DNA of 21,348 nt, from assembly GCA_049999765.1 (NCBI GenBank), contig JBNGIQ010007673.1, positions 1 through 21,348 of the forward strand. The letters run 5' to 3'. Made by a program: the position numbers and the translations under genes. This stretch comes from Phaeoceros laevis (taxonomy: Eukaryota > Anthocerotophyta > Anthocerotopsida > Notothyladales). Shown here piece by piece: positions 1-10,723 of the stretch (its first letter is position 1; every line of letters starts with the position of its first letter). The notes under the pieces were generated by a model. The model did no database searches, had not been told where the DNA came from, and saw nothing but the letters and a program-made list of their open reading frames with translations.

Positions 1-1700
1 GGAAGAGACAAATCCTGGACTTCTACCTAGAAGAAACGTAGAAAACTGGATGACCAATCTCTACGGGGGGGGGGGGGTCATCACCTCAAACCGAAGCCTG
101 TGGATGCTGGTGCGAGCGCACAGAATATGTATGTCCTGGTGTGGACACTTTATCGGACCCCGTGCTCGAAGGATCGCTGGGGAACTGGGAAGTGTCTGTG
201 TTTAGAGGTCTTCCAGATAGTGGATATGAGGGTGACGAGCGAGCTCACAGGTGCAGGTATCCAGTGACTGCTTTTGTATAGAACTCCCATCCGGAGGGTT
301 TGCAGCAGGTGCGGAAATTGCATACTACAAAAGCCCGCGAGCCGAGCAGACCAGACAGGGACTGCCATTCTTTTGCCTTGGTGTGTCCCATGTGCCTTCT
401 GCCGGCTTCGCAGAGTCCCTCCACGACTGTGGCGTGGAGCTGCGGCTGCGATGTGACGCTCTTCATGAACCCTACGGTACGAGTACTAGTTTACACTCTC
501 TGGCTATGCTTTTCTATCTGCGATAACGATTCCCACATGAGCCTGCTGCAGGGGTTCCAGGCTTTACCGCGAGGCTTTACAGCCTTTGGCTGCTGCCAAT
601 TGCTACGGCGCGCACCACCATCGCCTCCGGGCCGCGTTGCAGGGCTGGTTCTTTAGAGTTGCAGAACCTTTTTTTTGAAAGGCCAGGCTATGGCTCTGCC
701 ATGTAGAAGGCATGGACGCCGGTGGATGCTGGAGGAGGAATAAGGGCCATGGGAATAATGGCCATTGGGGGCTGTGCCTTATCCCATGGACATGTACACA
801 CAGTGAGTGATGAGTGAGTGCCTCCCCCCCTTTTTTTTTTCTCTTGCAATGTTGCTGTGTGCAGAGTCTGCACACTGTAGTCGAGGTTTGTCTACGGGAG
901 CACAGTGCTTGTTGCCGGGTGAATTTTCCGAGTCAGGTAAACGTGAAGACTAGGAACAGACTGATGACTGATGCCTGCACCATGTGTCGGCTCTGCATGC
1001 GCTATTCTGGATAGCCACCTACACTTGCGTGACACTTGTCGGGGCAAATTTGGAAGGCTTGCCAACCGCTTGCTTGCTTGCTGGCTTTCATCAGAAAACT
1101 GGAGGGATAACTTATATGGCATTGCACGCAACGAGCTACTCTTAAGTAGTAACACAGGAAGCAACAAGCACCTTGATCTTTTACTGTTTGAGCACGTTCT
1201 GGGCAAGACGGTAAGCCTACAATATTGAGATTTATACATCTTTGCTCTTCCATCTATGAGAAGAAGTTATGCTGTTGTGCTCACCCATGACGTTCTTCTC
1301 CTTGGAGCCTACCGGCGCGGCCATCGAGGACGGGAGGCAGGCCAAAACACTGTGCCTCTAGAATGTGAACCATGTTGTCGGGACTCGGTAGCTGCTGTTG
1401 GAGAGGAAGTCCACGACACACAACGAAATTGCAAGGCCGGTAAAAGGAATCCGTGGCGCGCTTCTGCTACCTGAGGAAGCCCTGGCCGGACGTGCCCGAA
1501 GCCCAGTGACAGATTCCGTGGGACAGTCCCAGACAAGGCATGCGCAAGGCGCGCACCTACTCTTTCTGTGCCCGCATCTCAGGTGGTCTCGACTCTAGGT
1601 TGCTGCAGCTACAGGGACAGTGGACATGCACATTCGCCGCATTCGCCAAAAAGACTGGACTAGCTTTTTCAACTCCCCCGTCACTTCAACATCGTCTCCG
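1..1700. other. No recognisable gene (left flank)
   Basis: Several overlapping open frames of 60-118 codons exist on both strands, but none resembles a known family, none has a convincing exon-intron structure, and they overlap one another. The stretch includes a run of 13 G at 65-77 and a C/T homopolymer tract near 824-841. I see only unassigned intergenic or decayed sequence here. Confidence 0.5.
65..77. repeat. Poly-G homopolymer, 13 G
   Basis: An uninterrupted run of 13 G on the plus strand. It may be a true G tract or have an uncertain length, because homopolymers are a common sequencing error site. Confidence 0.9.
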
Positions 1701-1829
1701 CCCTTTCTTCCAATGCCCTTTCTTCCAATGCCCTTTCTTCCAATGCNNNNNNNNNNGCCCTTTCTTCCAATGCCCTTTCTTCCAATGCCCTTTCTTCCAA
1801 TGCCCTTTCTTCCAATTCCCTTTCATCAG
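1701..1829. repeat. 15-bp minisatellite CCCTTTCTTCCAATG, interrupted by a gap
   Basis: Three exact copies of CCCTTTCTTCCAATG lie at 1701-1745. After the N run, three more exact copies and one with a final T occupy 1758-1817, followed by a decayed partial copy starting at 1818. The unit is a multiple of three, so reading frames stay open through it and short Pro/Phe-rich frames appear; these are composition artefacts, not genes. The true copy number is unknown because the gap falls inside the array. Confidence 0.95.
1747..1756. other. Assembly gap (10 N)
   Basis: Ten N bases inside the minisatellite. The round length suggests a placeholder rather than a measured size; the assembler probably could not span the repeat. 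Confidence 0.95.
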
Positions 1830-1974
1830 CGTCTGGCCAGGTTAAGCTTTTCCATCCAGGAGCAGGCCGGAGGACAGGTGCTTCCTCCTCTCAACACTTG
1901 CAGCGTCTGGCCAGGTTAAGCTTTTCCATCCAGGAGCAGGCCGGAGGACAGGTGCTTCCTCCTCTCAACACTTG
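1827..1974. repeat. Perfect 74-bp tandem duplication
   Basis: The 74 bases at 1827-1900 are repeated without mismatch at 1901-1974, directly abutting the 15-bp minisatellite. Perfect identity means a recent duplication, or a misassembly at the edge of the repeat. No coding function is visible. Confidence 0.95.
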
Positions 1975-3166
1975 ATGATCCCCTCCGAGTCTTCTTTTGG
2001 CGTCGTATTGCGTGATGAATTAGTAGCCTATGCTGGTTCCTGCGGAAGAGGCTAGGAGGCTCGCTTTATTTACTTTCCATGTGTCCATGAACAGACCTCA
2101 ATGGCACAGCGGCCCTAAAACGAAGGCCAAGGTTTAGCCACCTGTGTGAAGTGATGGCAGCATGCAGCACAGACTGCCCGAGGTTAAAATAGCATCCACC
2201 GGCCACGCCATCCAATTAATTGCGAGCGCCTTTCTACTGTTTGCGGATCCGATCTCCTGGGCTCCTTCAATTTCCGTGCCTTGGCTTGCCTATTTTGATT
2301 ACCTCCGTGTATGGTATGCGACGCTATGCTTCCACGCCGCCGTGGACCACCAACCACGTGGTAAACCGTGGCCCTAGTCCAGAGTGGATAGAGCGAAGCA
2401 TCCGAAGCTGCACGCTGTTGGCCTGGGATCGCAAGACCCACGTGACGACCGCATCACGGATGACGGCTCCTGAGCCCGGTAGCCCGGTAGGGAGTATCAA
2501 AATAAGAGAGCACACAGGTCAGTTTAGCCACGCGGCCAGCCACGTCGGCTCGGAGCGCCGCCGCTCAGCCAGGTAGACCCGAGGCCGACAGCGACCCGGC
2601 CCGGTTGCCCGGAGACGGTTTCCCGTTATGGAAAAAGAAGGATGCTAATAACGGCCCGCCCGGATCTCCCCAGATTCGGACGTAACGGCGTGCCGCGCGA
2701 GCGCGCGCGCAACGGGATATCCTACGTGAAGCTGCTCCGTTATGCTAGTGCCCTGGTGGTCCAACATTGGTCGGTTCTACTTGGTGCCACGGCACGGTGC
2801 CACGGTGCCACACTACTTGCCCCCTATTTTACCACTTCGTCCGTTTGGACAGACCATGCGTGCCGTCAATGGAACCCTCTCTCACTACAGTAGCCTACAC
2901 TTGCTCTAGTCTCTTCTCTTGTAGCCCGCAACACGACCAAGTTCGGACCAATGACCAACCTTCACCTCCCTTCACCAAGCATAGTCAAAAGTTCTAGCAT
3001 ACAGGACAGTGCATTTCCTTCCCGTAGTAGGCCATCATTTCCGGTAGTAGGCCATGCTAAGAGATGGGCATTCCAATATTGCAAAACTCTTGAACTTCTT
3101 GTGTAAGTTGGCCAACTCAATAACCTTGAAGCTAGTGACCTAAAGCATAAGAGTAGTATTGCAGCA
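1975..3166. other. No recognisable gene (1975-3166)
   Basis: Short overlapping frames on both strands (up to 118 codons near 2220-2576) match nothing I recognise. Local features are two CACGTG G-boxes (2355 and 2439), the imperfect repeat GGTGCCACGG around 2782-2812, and a duplicated 12-mer GTAGTAGGCCAT near 3024 and 3044. The last part would hold the 3' UTR of the minus-strand DNAAF11 gene, which ends at 3167. Confidence 0.5.
2353..2444. promoter_or_regulatory. Two G-boxes (CACGTG)
   Basis: A perfect 10-bp palindrome ACCACGTGGT at 2353-2362 and a second CACGTG followed by AC at 2439-2444, 84 bp apart. CACGTG cores are bound by plant bZIP and bHLH factors. No gene start can be placed beside them, so their target is unknown and chance occurrence is possible. 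Confidence 0.4.
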
Positions 3167-5837
3167 TCATTCTAGAGGTGGTAGATCTTCAGCAAACTCC
3201 AACACTTCATGAAATAAATGAGGTTCCCTCGACGTTTCTCTCTTTCTTGTATTGTCTTCCATATGTTCTAACTCTGCTCCATCCTGTCATTTCATAAGGA
3301 AACAAGGATCAATACACTGTAACCACTCGAGAGAACAATGCTAGTATAATAAACTTAATCCAACCTTCTGTGGGATGGTGTCTTCCTTTCTATTTTGATC
3401 CACTATGTTATGGATGTTCACTGCTTGAACTTTGTCTTTTGGGACTTTAGAGCTTTTTGTCGATGTATGCTCTTTTGCTGCTTCTATAAAAGTAAGCGCA
3501 TCAATGCTTGACTTTATCTTGGGCATTGTGATAACAAGATTTCCTGTTAATGCAGACCTTTGTGCCATACTTGCATCTGTCTTCACCTGCAATTAAACAC
3601 TTGCTCATTCATGACACATGAACAACAACATTACTTATCAAGAAAATGCTATGCTAATGAATGTAAAGGAGCTTTCTTGCATTTACATCCACTAGGAGCA
3701 GCAAAGTCCTAATCTTTTTCAATAAATGATGGAACAATTACCTCTGCAGGAAGTTGTAATTGTAATAACTTTCCCTTAATCAAAACTCGAACCCATGTAG
3801 GTTGCACATCAACATCAATCAATGAAGTGTCCAAAAATCGACTAACATCCACGTCCAACACAATCATTTGTCCACAAGTGCTTTCGGCAAGCTTAAATCT
3901 CCATCTGTTGAATACCACATCCACTTAATCAAGAATATATTTTATGCTATATGTAATATTATATATTATTGAAAAACATTGCAAAAAAGCATTCATGCAC
4001 ACATGCACATTTATACAATTTGGTTGGTATATATTTCAAGTATTTTGAATTCTTGATTTGCTGTTGTCATTTGTTGCTATTACGCAATGAGCACTTAATA
4101 AGAACAAAGACTGACCCTCCTTCATTCTTTTGATATATGCGTCCTTCTGTTGGTAGCGGATCAAAGCCTCTACGTCGAGTAGCTTTACGCTCTTTCTTGG
4201 GTTTGGACTATGGTTAAATAAAATGCACAATATCATGAATTGGTACTTTAGGTGCATATCTTTTCAAGCAATATTGAGAGGGGGAGGTTCATTTATCGTG
4301 CTTGGGGTAAAGACCACAATGCAACTAGATGAAATGTCACAAAACAGTACAAGAAGGATATTTTTGAACAAAGCTACCTCTTGACCTTGTTCCCTCAATT
4401 TCATGATCTCATCATGTTCAGCTATCCTAGTGGCTGGAGAATAGGTCCTTATTTTTTCACCCTTTTCATTCCTGTACATATTTATCTATTATTTAATTTA
4501 CATTAGCGGTAAGGTTTGTATTCAAAAACCTCATGGGAGGAAACTTGATATTGAGTATATGAATAAAACCATATTACATGATTGAAGAATTACCTACACA
4601 AGGACTTCTTCAGAATCTTGATCAACCTCAAATATAGAAGAGTTTTCTATACTTAGATTCAGCTCTTTGAAAATGTCTCCTATCTCCTGGAAACATGATG
4701 TCAACCACATCATATTTAACATGCATTATTAATAGTTTGACTGAGGTCACTCACAAATTTGAAGAAGATGAAAAGCAAGAGCTAGCATGTTATGTTATCT
4801 TGTGTATCTTACATACTTTCCTTGCAACTCTTCTCTCTGAGCGCGTTATTTTAAGTGAATCGAGACGCTGCACATGTGTTTATGAATATCACAAACAAAA
4901 TGAAGAATGCTTGTATTCTTCTTCTTTTTTAACTTTTGAATGTGGTCAAAGATGACATTATCCCTTTTTTGTTTCGATTTATGTTTACCTTTAGAGTTGG
5001 AAGAGTTGCTATAACAAAGCTTCTATATCCTGAAAAATCTTGGCATGGATTCCCAGTAAAGTATCTAATGCAAGAGCATAATGATTGTCAGATTGCAATG
5101 TACGTGACAAAATACTTTCTAAAGTGAAAATTGTGTGGGGCTACTCAGCACACTCACAACTCAGTTAGATGTATATTGTGCCTCAAAGCAGTAGTTGTAT
5201 GAAGGTTTTGTTTATCCACAAAGTTTAAAGTCAAGTCGAGCTTTTGCAAGGATTCACATCCTTCTAAACCTTCAATCTGCAACTCAAGATCATAAGTCAA
5301 GAAAATAAGCAAAAAGCTCGGGCTCAGCTACTAAAATAGCTTCGATAGATCATGGTTGTGGTAATAACCAGGATGATGTTGTTTAATGCTAGGTTAAGAT
5401 ATTGCAAATCTTTTAAATGCCGCATGTTCTCTGAAATGCCAATGTCAGACCAATTATACAAAATAGCACATTGGAAGATCAGACTTATGTGAAATGTGGT
5501 GGTAGCTAGAAACACTAGGAACAAACATTTCCTTATAACATGATTTTTTCCTTTGCTTGTCTTACCTAGTTTGCTTATCAAATTATTTGGCATGTACAAA
5601 ATCTTCAAATGGGGACAAACAGTGCCCAGTAACTCGATTTTTTCTATGCCTTCCTCTTGTAGCACCAGCTCCTGCAGCCCATTATCCAAAACATTAGAAA
5701 ACTACAAGGAGCCAGCAAAAGTTTTAAGGCAACATAGCCAAGTGCGTTTTCCACTCGCCGCTCACTTCTAAAGTGTAGAGAACCCCTTCATTATGCTCAG
5801 CTCTCCGACGTATCATCTCCAGTGTGATTTTGCCCAT
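3167..5837 (-). CDS. DNAAF11: Dynein axonemal assembly factor 11 homologue (LRRC6/tilB), 12 exons
   Basis: Cytoplasmic factor that helps preassemble ciliary dynein arms. Twelve exons on the minus strand: 5837-5766, 5671-5566, 5430-5369, 5276-5158, 5064-4989, 4867-4817, 4686-4598, 4471-4378, 4207-4116, 3904-3742, 3586-3365, 3283-3167. All introns are GT-AG (81-211 nt) and phases agree, giving 420 aa plus TGA; human LRRC6 is about 466 aa. The start [18 protein letters not shown] matches the family N-terminus. Leucine-rich repeats fill about residues 20-120 ([26 protein letters not shown]), followed by an LRR cap with TGNPC and VIATLP. A CS/p23-like domain lies at about 254-335 ([34 protein letters not shown]), and the C-terminus is FAEDLPPLE. 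The charged middle region is shorter than in animals. No premature stop is seen. The exact donor choices at exons 3, 7 and 11 are inferred. Confidence 0.93.
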
Positions 5838-5944
5838 TTTGCAGCTGGTGCTGCTCCGGTTAAGCTACTTCAAGCTTATTGTTTCAGCCCGGAAAATCCG
5901 CAGGCACATTGGTTGAGCTATACTAGTTTCAAAACTTGCGGGGC

Positions 5945-5961
5945 ACATGCATCATGCATGT
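5945..5961. promoter_or_regulatory. RY-element palindrome ACATGCATcATGCATGT
   Basis: An inverted repeat of 8-bp arms with a one-base spacer, carrying CATGCA cores on both strands, 108 bp upstream of the DNAAF11 start codon. CATGCA (RY) elements are bound by plant B3-domain factors such as ABI3/FUS3. That it regulates DNAAF11 is inference. Confidence 0.4.
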
Positions 5962-6060
5962 AAGATAAAATAGGACAGGCCCAGCTATATTTTCTGCTAC
6001 AAGAGCTAATTTTCGTTCCTCATGGCGCTTACGCGAGTAGGAAGTGTGCTTATTGAGCTA

Positions 6061-6074
6061 GACGTACGTACGTC
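6061..6074. promoter_or_regulatory. 14-bp ACGT palindrome GACGTACGTACGTC
   Basis: A perfect palindrome containing three overlapping ACGT cores, the core recognised by plant bZIP factors. It lies between the two divergent promoters, 224 bp from the DNAAF11 start and about 1.4 kb from the NCED start. A regulatory role is only suggested. Confidence 0.35.
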
Positions 6075-7039
6075 GTGGGGCACACCCCAAGCGTGGAGTG
6101 ATGGCTAGCGACAATAATATCCGAAGTTTCGAACGCAACGCATCCAGCAGCTTCCGGCAGTACTTGCCCCCGGGCCCGATATTTGGACGACCCGGACATT
6201 ATTCAACGGCTGGCCGCGTCCAGATATTTTGTGGTGGTTGCAGTCTTTAATTTAAGTTCCACGCCGCGCCAAGCACGGAAGCTGCAATTCTACCCGCCAG
6301 GTGTCGATATCAACCGGCTCGACCCGGTCCACCAGCTGAAGCGGCGCCGGTGTACCCGCTACGTGCCCCTTCCAGCGCGCCTCGTGAAGCACACGCGTCC
6401 GTCACTACGCCATGCATTTCCAGAACGTGAGTAAAAAGGAAGGTATCCAAAACTGGATAGTCCCCGCTGCAACCGGCTGCACCTGGACTCCCGGAACTTT
6501 TTTTTTTGCGCGTCCGAATATTAGAGGACTATTCCGCGGAACGGTTAAGCACAGGTGGCCGGCCTTATCCGGGCCGGAAACCGCCAGGTAGCGGTTAGCC
6601 GCACACCTTTCTCCACAGACACAAAAAGATGCTACCTGGGTAGAAGAAGATCAGGCGCCATGAACAGCCGCCGAGCCCGGGTCCGGGGACCCGGATGTGG
6701 GCACCTTTCGTCCATTAGTGTTACAATGTACGATACATACAAACATATACATAGAGAGCATTGAGTTATGTGCAGTAGAGACAAACATACAGTACTGTAT
6801 ATGTGACCGGAAAGGCCCGGTTTCCCGGAGCCGACGCCGGTGCCAGCGCACTGGCAGGACCCGTACTTTGTAACTGCGCGGTTCACCTTTCTGGTTACGA
6901 CGTTGTGCTGACAAGAGGGACTGAGGGGACACGACAGGATGGTGTGACCCCAGTGTAGTGACTGCATGTTCGCAGTAGGAGTGGTCTGGGACCTCTGAGG
7001 TCATGTACTGTTGCCTGTGCAGGTCGGGTGGAAGCTCGA

Positions 7040-7072
7040 CACGTGGCCCGGGTGCCACGCTCTCCATATAGC
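7040..7072 (+). promoter_or_regulatory. ABRE/G-box and TATA-like box of NCED
   Basis: CACGTGGC at 7040-7047 is a consensus abscisic-acid response element (ABRE, G-box type, bound by ABF/ABI5 bZIPs). It is followed 18 bp later by a TATA-like CATATAGC at 7065-7072; TGCCACGC between them loosely resembles a coupling element. No ATG occurs from here to 7386, which fits a transcription start near 7100. ABRE control would make NCED responsive to its own end product; that link is inference. Confidence 0.6.
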
Positions 7073-7099
7073 TCGAGCTTTGCTGAAGCCAAAGGCACC

Positions 7100-7500
7100 C
7101 TTCTCAGCTCCAGGAGCCAGCAGCCATACCCGTTCTTCCTTCCCTCCTCTTCCTCACTCTCCCGCTTGTTTCAGGTAGACCAACATACAAATCTTTCCTC
7201 CCCTGTTTCTTGGACCGAGGTTTCAGATTCTTCTGTCTCCTCTCTTCTCCTCCATTCATTGTCTTCATTCTGTTTCTCTTCTTGTTCTGTTTCATCGAGT
7301 CCTGGCAGCAATCTCGGGGGAAGTGTGGATTAGTCCTGCCTTCTGGAGGTGTTCCTGGATCAAATTTCTCATTGCCAAAGAGTACTATGGTAGCGGCCGA
7401 TTGCGAAAGCTTTTCCCGGAGAAGAAGTGCTGTGAAGGGGATTTTGTAGCGATTGTTGGAAGAAGCTGGTGCTGTGAGCATTTTTTGGCGAGGCGGAGAG
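7100..7500 (+). promoter_or_regulatory. NCED 5' leader, pyrimidine-rich
   Basis: The presumed 5' UTR of about 400 nt. It is strongly C/T-rich at 7130-7290, as plant leaders often are, and contains a single upstream ATG (7387). The leader could contain an intron; for example the TTTCAG at 7169-7174 would serve as an acceptor, but I cannot show splicing. Confidence 0.5.
7387..7449 (+). CDS. Upstream ORF in NCED leader, 20 codons
   Basis: The only ATG between the TATA-like box and the NCED start opens a 20-residue frame (MVAADCESFSRRRSAVKGIL) ending at TAG 7447-7449, 51 nt before the main ATG. Its -3 base is A but +4 is G, so the context is reasonable for initiation. A uORF in this position could damp translation of NCED. 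Whether the peptide is conserved or the uORF is translated is unknown. Confidence 0.4.
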   Translation: MVAADCESFSRRRSAVKGIL

Positions 7501-9339
7501 ATGGCCGTGCGCGTGGTGTCAACGGAGATGGCGGCTCTGTCAATCCAATCATCGCTTTCTTCTTCCAGCTGCGCCGTCCCGAGCAGCACCAGGCTTTGGC
7601 ATGTGAATTTTCCTCGGAGGTGTACAAGTCTTGCTGCCTCGCCTCGCTCCAGCTTGAAAGTGGGCCAGCCGATTGCGAGGCATGTGCAGGTTCCGGTTCT
7701 GGCAGAGCCTGCGGTCCCGGCTTTTCCTGATTCCACTTCCGAGCACTCAGCGGGGCCGGCGCCGGTGAGAAGAAACTTGTTCCAGCAGCTGGCAGCATCG
7801 GCTCTGGACGTGCTGGAGCGGGACTGGATTCCGCGGGTGGAAGAGAGCAAGGCCCTGCCTTCCACCATGGACCCGCGGGTGCAGCTGGAAGGGAATTTCG
7901 CTCCCGTGCCGGAGCATCCTGTGGAGCACGAGCTTCAGGTGGAGGGCCAAATTCCGGCGTGCATCGAGGGGATGTATCTGCGCAACGGTGCCAATCCGCA
8001 GTTCCCTCCCCTCGCAGGCCACCATTTCTTCGATGGAGACGGCATGGTTCACGCCGTGAGATTCAAGCAAGGGCTCGCTAGCTACTGCTGCAGATACACC
8101 AGGACCTACCGCTACGAGGAGGAGTTGAAAGCGGGGAGGCCGGTTTTCCCTAAACCGATCGGGGAGCTTCACGGCCACAGCGGGGTGGCGCGGCTGATGC
8201 TCTACGGCGCTAGGGCTTTGTGCGGGCTGGTGGATGCCTCTCAGGGCATGGGCGTGGCCAATGCCGGGCTGGTGTTCCACAACGGCAAGCTTCTGGCAAT
8301 GTCGGAGGACGATTTGCCCTACCGTGTCCGCATCACTCCGAATGGGGATTTGGAGACTGAAGGAAGGTTTGATTTCGACGGGCAGCTCACCAGCGTGCAA
8401 TCCATGATCGCGCACCCCAAGGTGGACCCTGTGACGGGAGAATTGTTCAACCTGAGCTACAATGTGCTTGCGGCTCCTTTCCTCAAGTACTTTTATGTCT
8501 CTGCGGACGGCAAGAAGAGCCCCGAGGTGGACATCACGCTGCAGCAGCCGACCATGATGCACGACTTCGCCATCACCGAGAGCTTTGTGGTGGTGCCGGA
8601 CCAGCAGGTGGTGTTTAAGATGAAGGAGCTGCTCACCGGAGGCTCCCCGGTGCTCTACGACGGCAGCAAGGCCGCCAGGTTCGGGCTCCTCCCCCGCTAC
8701 GACACGGATGAGAGCCGGATGCAATGGATTGAGGTGCCCGACTGCTTCTGCTTCCACCTCTGGAACGCGTGGGAGGAGGGCGAGGACGAGGTGGTGGTCA
8801 TCGGCTCTTGCATGACTCCCGCGGACAGCATCTTCAACGAGTCGGACCAGGCGCTCGCCAGCATTCTGTCTGAAATCCGGCTTAACCGCCGCACCGGGCA
8901 GTCCAGCCGGCGGGAGATCACCCCGGGGCTCAACCTGGAGGCGGGCCAGGTGGCCAAGAAGACGGTTGGGAGGAAGAGCAGGTTCGCCTACCTTGCGGTG
9001 GCGGAGCCCTGGCCCAAGGTTTCTGGCGTTGCCAAGGTGGATTTGCTGGCCGGAGCGGGAGAGGAATCCGTGGTGGGAAGAATCCGGTACCCTGAGAACT
9101 GCTACGGCGGGGAGCCCTGCTTCGTGCCGCGCTCTTCCGACCCGGGTGCCGCCGAGGATGATGGCTACATAGTCACTTTCATGCACAACGAGGGGACAGG
9201 CAAATCGCAGCTGCTGGTGCTGGACGCTCAGTCCCCGACTCTGGCTCCTGTGGCCAAGGTTCAGCTGCCTTCCCGAGTGCCCTACGGATTCCACGGCACC
9301 TACGTCCCCGCCAAGGAACTTGCCAAGCAGGCTTCATGA
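7501..9339 (+). CDS. NCED: 9-cis-epoxycarotenoid dioxygenase (NCED), plastidic
   Basis: Cleaves 9-cis-violaxanthin or 9-cis-neoxanthin at the 11,12 bond to xanthoxin, the committed step of abscisic acid synthesis, in plastids. Single exon, 612 aa (maize VP14 is about 604). I start at ATG 7501 (GAGATGGCC, no in-frame ATG upstream); the frame extends upstream only through a TTG. Residues 1-85 are Ser/Arg-rich with few acids, a typical transit peptide. An amphipathic helix at about 91-110 ([18 protein letters not shown]) matches the membrane-contacting helix of NCEDs. The four iron-binding histidines are present: H305 (IAHPK), H354 (PTMMHDF), H419 (FHLWNAWEE) and H598 (PYGFHGTY). [10 protein letters not shown] and [12 protein letters not shown] are also intact. 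Codon use is GC-rich compared with DNAAF11. Other CCD classes are unlikely given the NCED-type sequence throughout. Confidence 0.97.
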   Translation: MAVRVVSTEMAALSIQSSLSSSSCAVPSSTRLWHVNFPRRCTSLAASPRSSLKVGQPIARHVQVPVLAEPAVPAFPDSTSEHSAGPAPVRRNLFQQLAASALDVLERDWIPRVEESKALPSTMDPRVQLEGNFAPVPEHPVEHELQVEGQIPACIEGMYLRNGANPQFPPLAGHHFFDGDGMVHAVRFKQGLASYCCRYTRTYRYEEELKAGRPVFPKPIGELHGHSGVARLMLYGARALCGLVDASQGMGVANAGLVFHNGKLLAMSEDDLPYRVRITPNGDLETEGRFDFDGQLTSVQSMIAHPKVDPVTGELFNLSYNVLAAPFLKYFYVSADGKKSPEVDITLQQPTMMHDFAITESFVVVPDQQVVFKMKELLTGGSPVLYDGSKAARFGLLPRYDTDESRMQWIEVPDCFCFHLWNAWEEGEDEVVVIGSCMTPADSIFNESDQALASILSEIRLNRRTGQSSRREITPGLNLEAGQVAKKTVGRKSRFAYLAVAEPWPKVSGVAKVDLLAGAGEESVVGRIRYPENCYGGEPCFVPRSSDPGAAEDDGYIVTFMHNEGTGKSQLLVLDAQSPTLAPVAKVQLPSRVPYGFHGTYVPAKELAKQAS

Positions 9340-10673
9340 GATGCTGTGCTACTTCAGACAAGACGGAGGAGGCGCGTACGGTCAGACAGGTCCCCCTGTC
9401 TCGTCTGGAGAGGAGCTTCTGGGGTGCTGTACATATACCTAGGTACCTTTCATTTTGGTGCTCGGCCGGCAGTGAGGACTAACTGCCTGAGCTGGAGCCT
9501 TTGAAGAGGCGACGAGGACGGCCGGCAAATCAGCAACTATTTGGTCTGGATTTGCCTGAGCTGGTGCTCGCCTATTTTACTTAGTCACTCTGGTGTACAA
9601 TGCGAAGATGCAGCCGGCCGGGGAGGAATTCTTCATCCACTGCTGGTGCGTTTTGTACATTTGTATTTCACAGACTACTATGAGTAGCGGCAATGCGGCT
9701 GGCCGGCAAGCTTTGCCAGTGCTAGTGCTTGCCTGCTTTATGGAGTTTGGGGTTCGCTTGCTGATTCCCATCCTCAGTCGGCCGGGCGAGCTGTTGATCA
9801 ATTACAGCTCCCATGTGCTGGCGGGAAAGGCAGAACTCTCAGACCTATTCCAGTTCCTTAGGTGCTAGTATTTTTTAGGCTCACCCATCTAAGAAGGCCG
9901 GGAGGTAGTATGACAAAGAACAACATACTCAATCTCTCTTTGTCCACTGCAACTATACAGTGCAGACATGGAGATTGGATACAGTTGGCTAGTGTTTTGC
10001 TACTTCTCTCAGTGCTTTCTGAGTGACAATCTACTGTAGTCCCACCTGAAGTTCAGGGGGCTCGTAACATGAAGTAAATTTTTTGCATACAAAAAGAGTG
10101 TATTTCCGCTGTTTTCTTCATGAAATGGATGTGCAAAGCAAAAACTGTACACCGGTTACAAACCCTGAACAACTGTGACATGACAAGGTGTGTCACAAAG
10201 TTTGGTACTACCAGCGGGTAGCTCCCCAGCAGTTTCATGCCATTCTCAATCTTAGCGCAAGGCGGGACTTATGCAAACTGACCAGTAGGCATAAGAACGT
10301 AGCTACCGTAACATACTACTCTAGCACGCAACTTCAAGGCACAGCGGCACAGCGTGTGGCATCTGTGGCTTGGAAGGAAGCGTGGAGCAGCAAGCATATC
10401 GAAGGTCTGAAGCCCCCATCCTTCAAACAGACTCCTGAGCCAGTCTTCACCAGTGGTGGTGGATCTTTTGTGAGGCGCAGCTTCGCACTGTGACATGCAA
10501 GGACGTCATCCACCAGAGCTGACAAGGTTCAGACGTTCAGACCAAAGGAACTACGGAAGTTGCAGCGGAACATGTTTCATGGCAGGGTTTTCGTCGTCGT
10601 GCAACCTTTTCAGCCTGCCCAGCGGGTTCGGTGCTGCCAGACCATGGCTAAAGCAGCAGACGACCTAATAATA

Positions 10674-10715
10674 ATAATAATAACAATAATAATGCATTAT
10701 TATTGTTATTATTAT
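10674..10715. repeat. Perfect 42-bp AT-rich palindrome
   Basis: Two 21-bp arms made of AAT-type triplets, with one C/G interruption placed symmetrically, meet at a central TGCA (10693-10696) with no mismatch. The left side continues as an AAT microsatellite to about 10667. Such a sequence can extrude as a cruciform or fold as a hairpin. Confidence 0.95.
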
Positions 10716-10723
10716 AAGGAGTA

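Larger units (their letters stand above)
5838..7039. other. Intergenic region between divergent DNAAF11 and NCED
   Basis: Upstream region shared by the minus-strand DNAAF11 gene and the plus-strand NCED gene. Frames here (for example 6183-6434 plus and 6632-7098 minus) overlap one another and resemble no family. Visible elements are an RY-type palindrome at 5945-5961, a 14-bp ACGT palindrome at 6061-6074, a T-rich run at 6499-6507 and TTCCGCGGAA near 6533. I see no RNA gene. Confidence 0.5.

Noticed and set aside
1701-1829. A CRISPR-like or coding repeat array
   Set aside because: The units are contiguous 15-mers with no spacers, in plant nuclear DNA; this is a minisatellite.
7453-7500. A 16-residue N-terminal extension of NCED
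   Set aside because: It would start at TTG. Plant initiation is at ATG, and 7501 is the first in-frame ATG.
7747-9294. A 515-codon open frame on the minus strand antisense to NCED
   Set aside because: It lies wholly inside the NCED coding region and is a shadow of GC-rich codons; it has no homology, while the plus frame has all NCED motifs.
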